Part shown: piece by piece, positions 63,286 through 64,000 of the stretch | Layout: every line of letters starts with the position of its first letter | Position numbering within the stretch: position 1 is the stretch's first letter | Assembly (NCBI RefSeq): GCF_026967985.1 | Contig: NZ_JAPVBJ010000004.1 | Span: forward strand, 186,001-250,000 | Source: Modestobacter sp. VKM Ac-2984 | Lineage (GTDB): Bacteria; Actinomycetota; Actinomycetes; Mycobacteriales; Geodermatophilaceae | Direction: 5' to 3' | Length of the DNA stretch: 64,000 bases | The notes under the pieces: model-generated | Seen by the model: only the letters and a program-made list of their open reading frames with translations | The model's database searches: none | Told to the model about the DNA's origin: nothing | Position numbers and translations under genes: made by a program

Positions 63286-64000
63286 GTGCCCGACGTCACC
63301 GGTCCCGACACCGCCCCCACGCTGCCCCTGGGCCCGGAGGAGGCGCTGCACGTGCTCGTCCCGTCCCGGGCCCTCGCCGAGGCGGTCGCGGCCGTCTCGC
63401 CCCGCATCCGTGCCCACCGGCTCCCCGACGAGGGGCTGCCCACCGGGGAGGCGACGCAGGCGCAGGTGCTCGTGCCGCGCGGTGGCGGGGAGATCCCCGC
63501 CGAGGTGCTGGACGCCCTGCCGCGGCTGCGGCTGGTCCAGCTGATGAGCGCCGGTGCGGAGAAGTTCGTCGGCCGGCTGCCCGAGCGGGTCACGCTCTGC
63601 AACGCCCGTGGTGCGCACACCCCCTCGACCGCGGAGTGGACGGTCGCCGCGACGCTGGCCGCGCAGCGGGGCATCCCGCACTTCACCCGCGCGCAGGACG
63701 CCGGCCACTGGGACTTCCGCACCGAGCACTCGCTGATCGGCGCCAAGGTGCTGATGGTGGGCGCCGGCGACATCGGCCGCACGATCGGCCGGATGATGGC
63801 CGGCTTCGACGTCGACCTCACCTATGTCGGCCGGACCGCCCGCGACGGCGTGCGCGGCTTCGAGGAGCTGCCCCAGCTGCTGCCCGATGCCGACGTCGTG
63901 GTGCTCATCGTGCCGGTGACCCCGCAGACCACCGGCCTCGTCGACGCCGCCTTCCTCGCCGCCATGAAGGACGACGCCCTCCTGGTCAACGCCGCCCGCG
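63286..64000 (+). CDS. D-2-hydroxyacid dehydrogenase (cut by window end)
   Basis: The first 238 codons of an NAD-dependent D-isomer 2-hydroxyacid dehydrogenase. An N-terminal substrate domain has LRLVQLMSAGAEKF and NARGAHTPSTAEWTVA. The nucleotide domain contains LIGAKVLMVGAGDIGRTIG and VVVLIVPVTPQTTGLVD, and continues past the window into the LVNAAR region. TAGGGT (63272-63277) lies eight bases before the GTG, a leaderless start. The catalytic Arg, Glu and His motif lies largely outside the window. It is divergent from the sugar dehydrogenase gene. Confidence 0.9.
   Translation, partial: MPDVTGPDTAPTLPLGPEEALHVLVPSRALAEAVAAVSPRIRAHRLPDEGLPTGEATQAQVLVPRGGGEIPAEVLDALPRLRLVQLMSAGAEKFVGRLPERVTLCNARGAHTPSTAEWTVAATLAAQRGIPHFTRAQDAGHWDFRTEHSLIGAKVLMVGAGDIGRTIGRMMAGFDVDLTYVGRTARDGVRGFEELPQLLPDADVVVLIVPVTPQTTGLVDAAFLAAMKDDALLVNAAR

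Overview
The window is about 64 kb of very GC-rich DNA densely packed with genes. Frequent GTG starts, many stop/start overlaps, TANNNT -10 boxes 6-9 bases before start codons, NucS, GatCAB, an NAD-dependent ligase and a GlgE alpha-glucan cluster all point to a high-GC actinobacterium. From remembered gene orders, parts resemble Mycobacterium (DUF2550/adenosyltransferase/murA; ABC/echA/etfBA/desulfurase/mnmA/metE-like/ligA/ACT/gatCAB) and Streptomyces (coiled-coil/mce/thiolase/meaB). A Geodermatophilaceae-like organism is my guess. I saw no rRNA, tRNA, CRISPR array, insertion sequence or prophage.

Layout. 1-4.7 kb: end of atpD, an unusual 754-base gap with two strong hairpins, atpC, a DUF2550 protein, cob(I)alamin adenosyltransferase, and murA with Asp in place of the catalytic Cys. 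4.8-6.8 kb: ethylmalonyl-CoA mutase. 6.9-13.3 kb: a DUF2975/HTH pair, an oxidoreductase, a GAF-EAL protein, DUF2071, DedA, a lipoprotein and nucS. 13.4-28 kb: acyl-CoA metabolism (double-domain 3-hydroxyacyl-CoA dehydrogenase, Scy/FilP-like coiled coil, crotonyl-CoA carboxylase/reductase, methylmalonyl-CoA epimerase, thiolase, MeaB, MarR regulator, isobutyryl-CoA-type mutase), with a class F sortase and DUF4397 pair and a desaturase-like FAD enzyme inside the block. 28-45 kb: thioredoxin-TPR protein, zinc protease, then glycogen/trehalose genes glgB, mak, treS, glgE (minus) divergent from glgP, followed by an FHA protein and glgX. 45-64 kb: ABC ATPase, enoyl-CoA hydratase, Cds1-like PLP enzyme, etfBA, cysteine desulfurase, mnmA, metE-like protein, an SOS-box DUF222/HNH nuclease, ligA, ACT protein, gatC-gatA-membrane peptide-gatB, a sugar-dehydrogenase lipoprotein, and a 2-hydroxyacid dehydrogenase cut by the window end.

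How the genes work together. Thiolase, 3-hydroxyacyl-CoA dehydrogenase, an enoyl-CoA hydratase, Ccr, the epimerase, Ecm and EtfBA can take acetyl-CoA through crotonyl-CoA and ethylmalonyl-CoA to methylsuccinyl-CoA. This is the first half of the ethylmalonyl-CoA pathway, supported by adenosyltransferase and MeaB. The later enzymes (methylsuccinyl-CoA dehydrogenase, mesaconyl-CoA hydratase, the C-C lyase) are not in the window. The most notable new signal is a 16-bp palindrome, GTTACN6GTAGC or a close variant, in front of four of these scattered loci (ecm, the 3-hydroxyacyl-CoA dehydrogenase, ccr, etfBA), suggesting one regulon with an unidentified regulator. Other points of interest are a family of covarying intergenic hairpins, a lysine-rich histone-like tail on GlgB, a 70-base two-tier inverted repeat at 43.0 kb, an operator-like palindrome over the icmA -10 box, and a possible non-LPXTG sorting signal next to the class F sortase.
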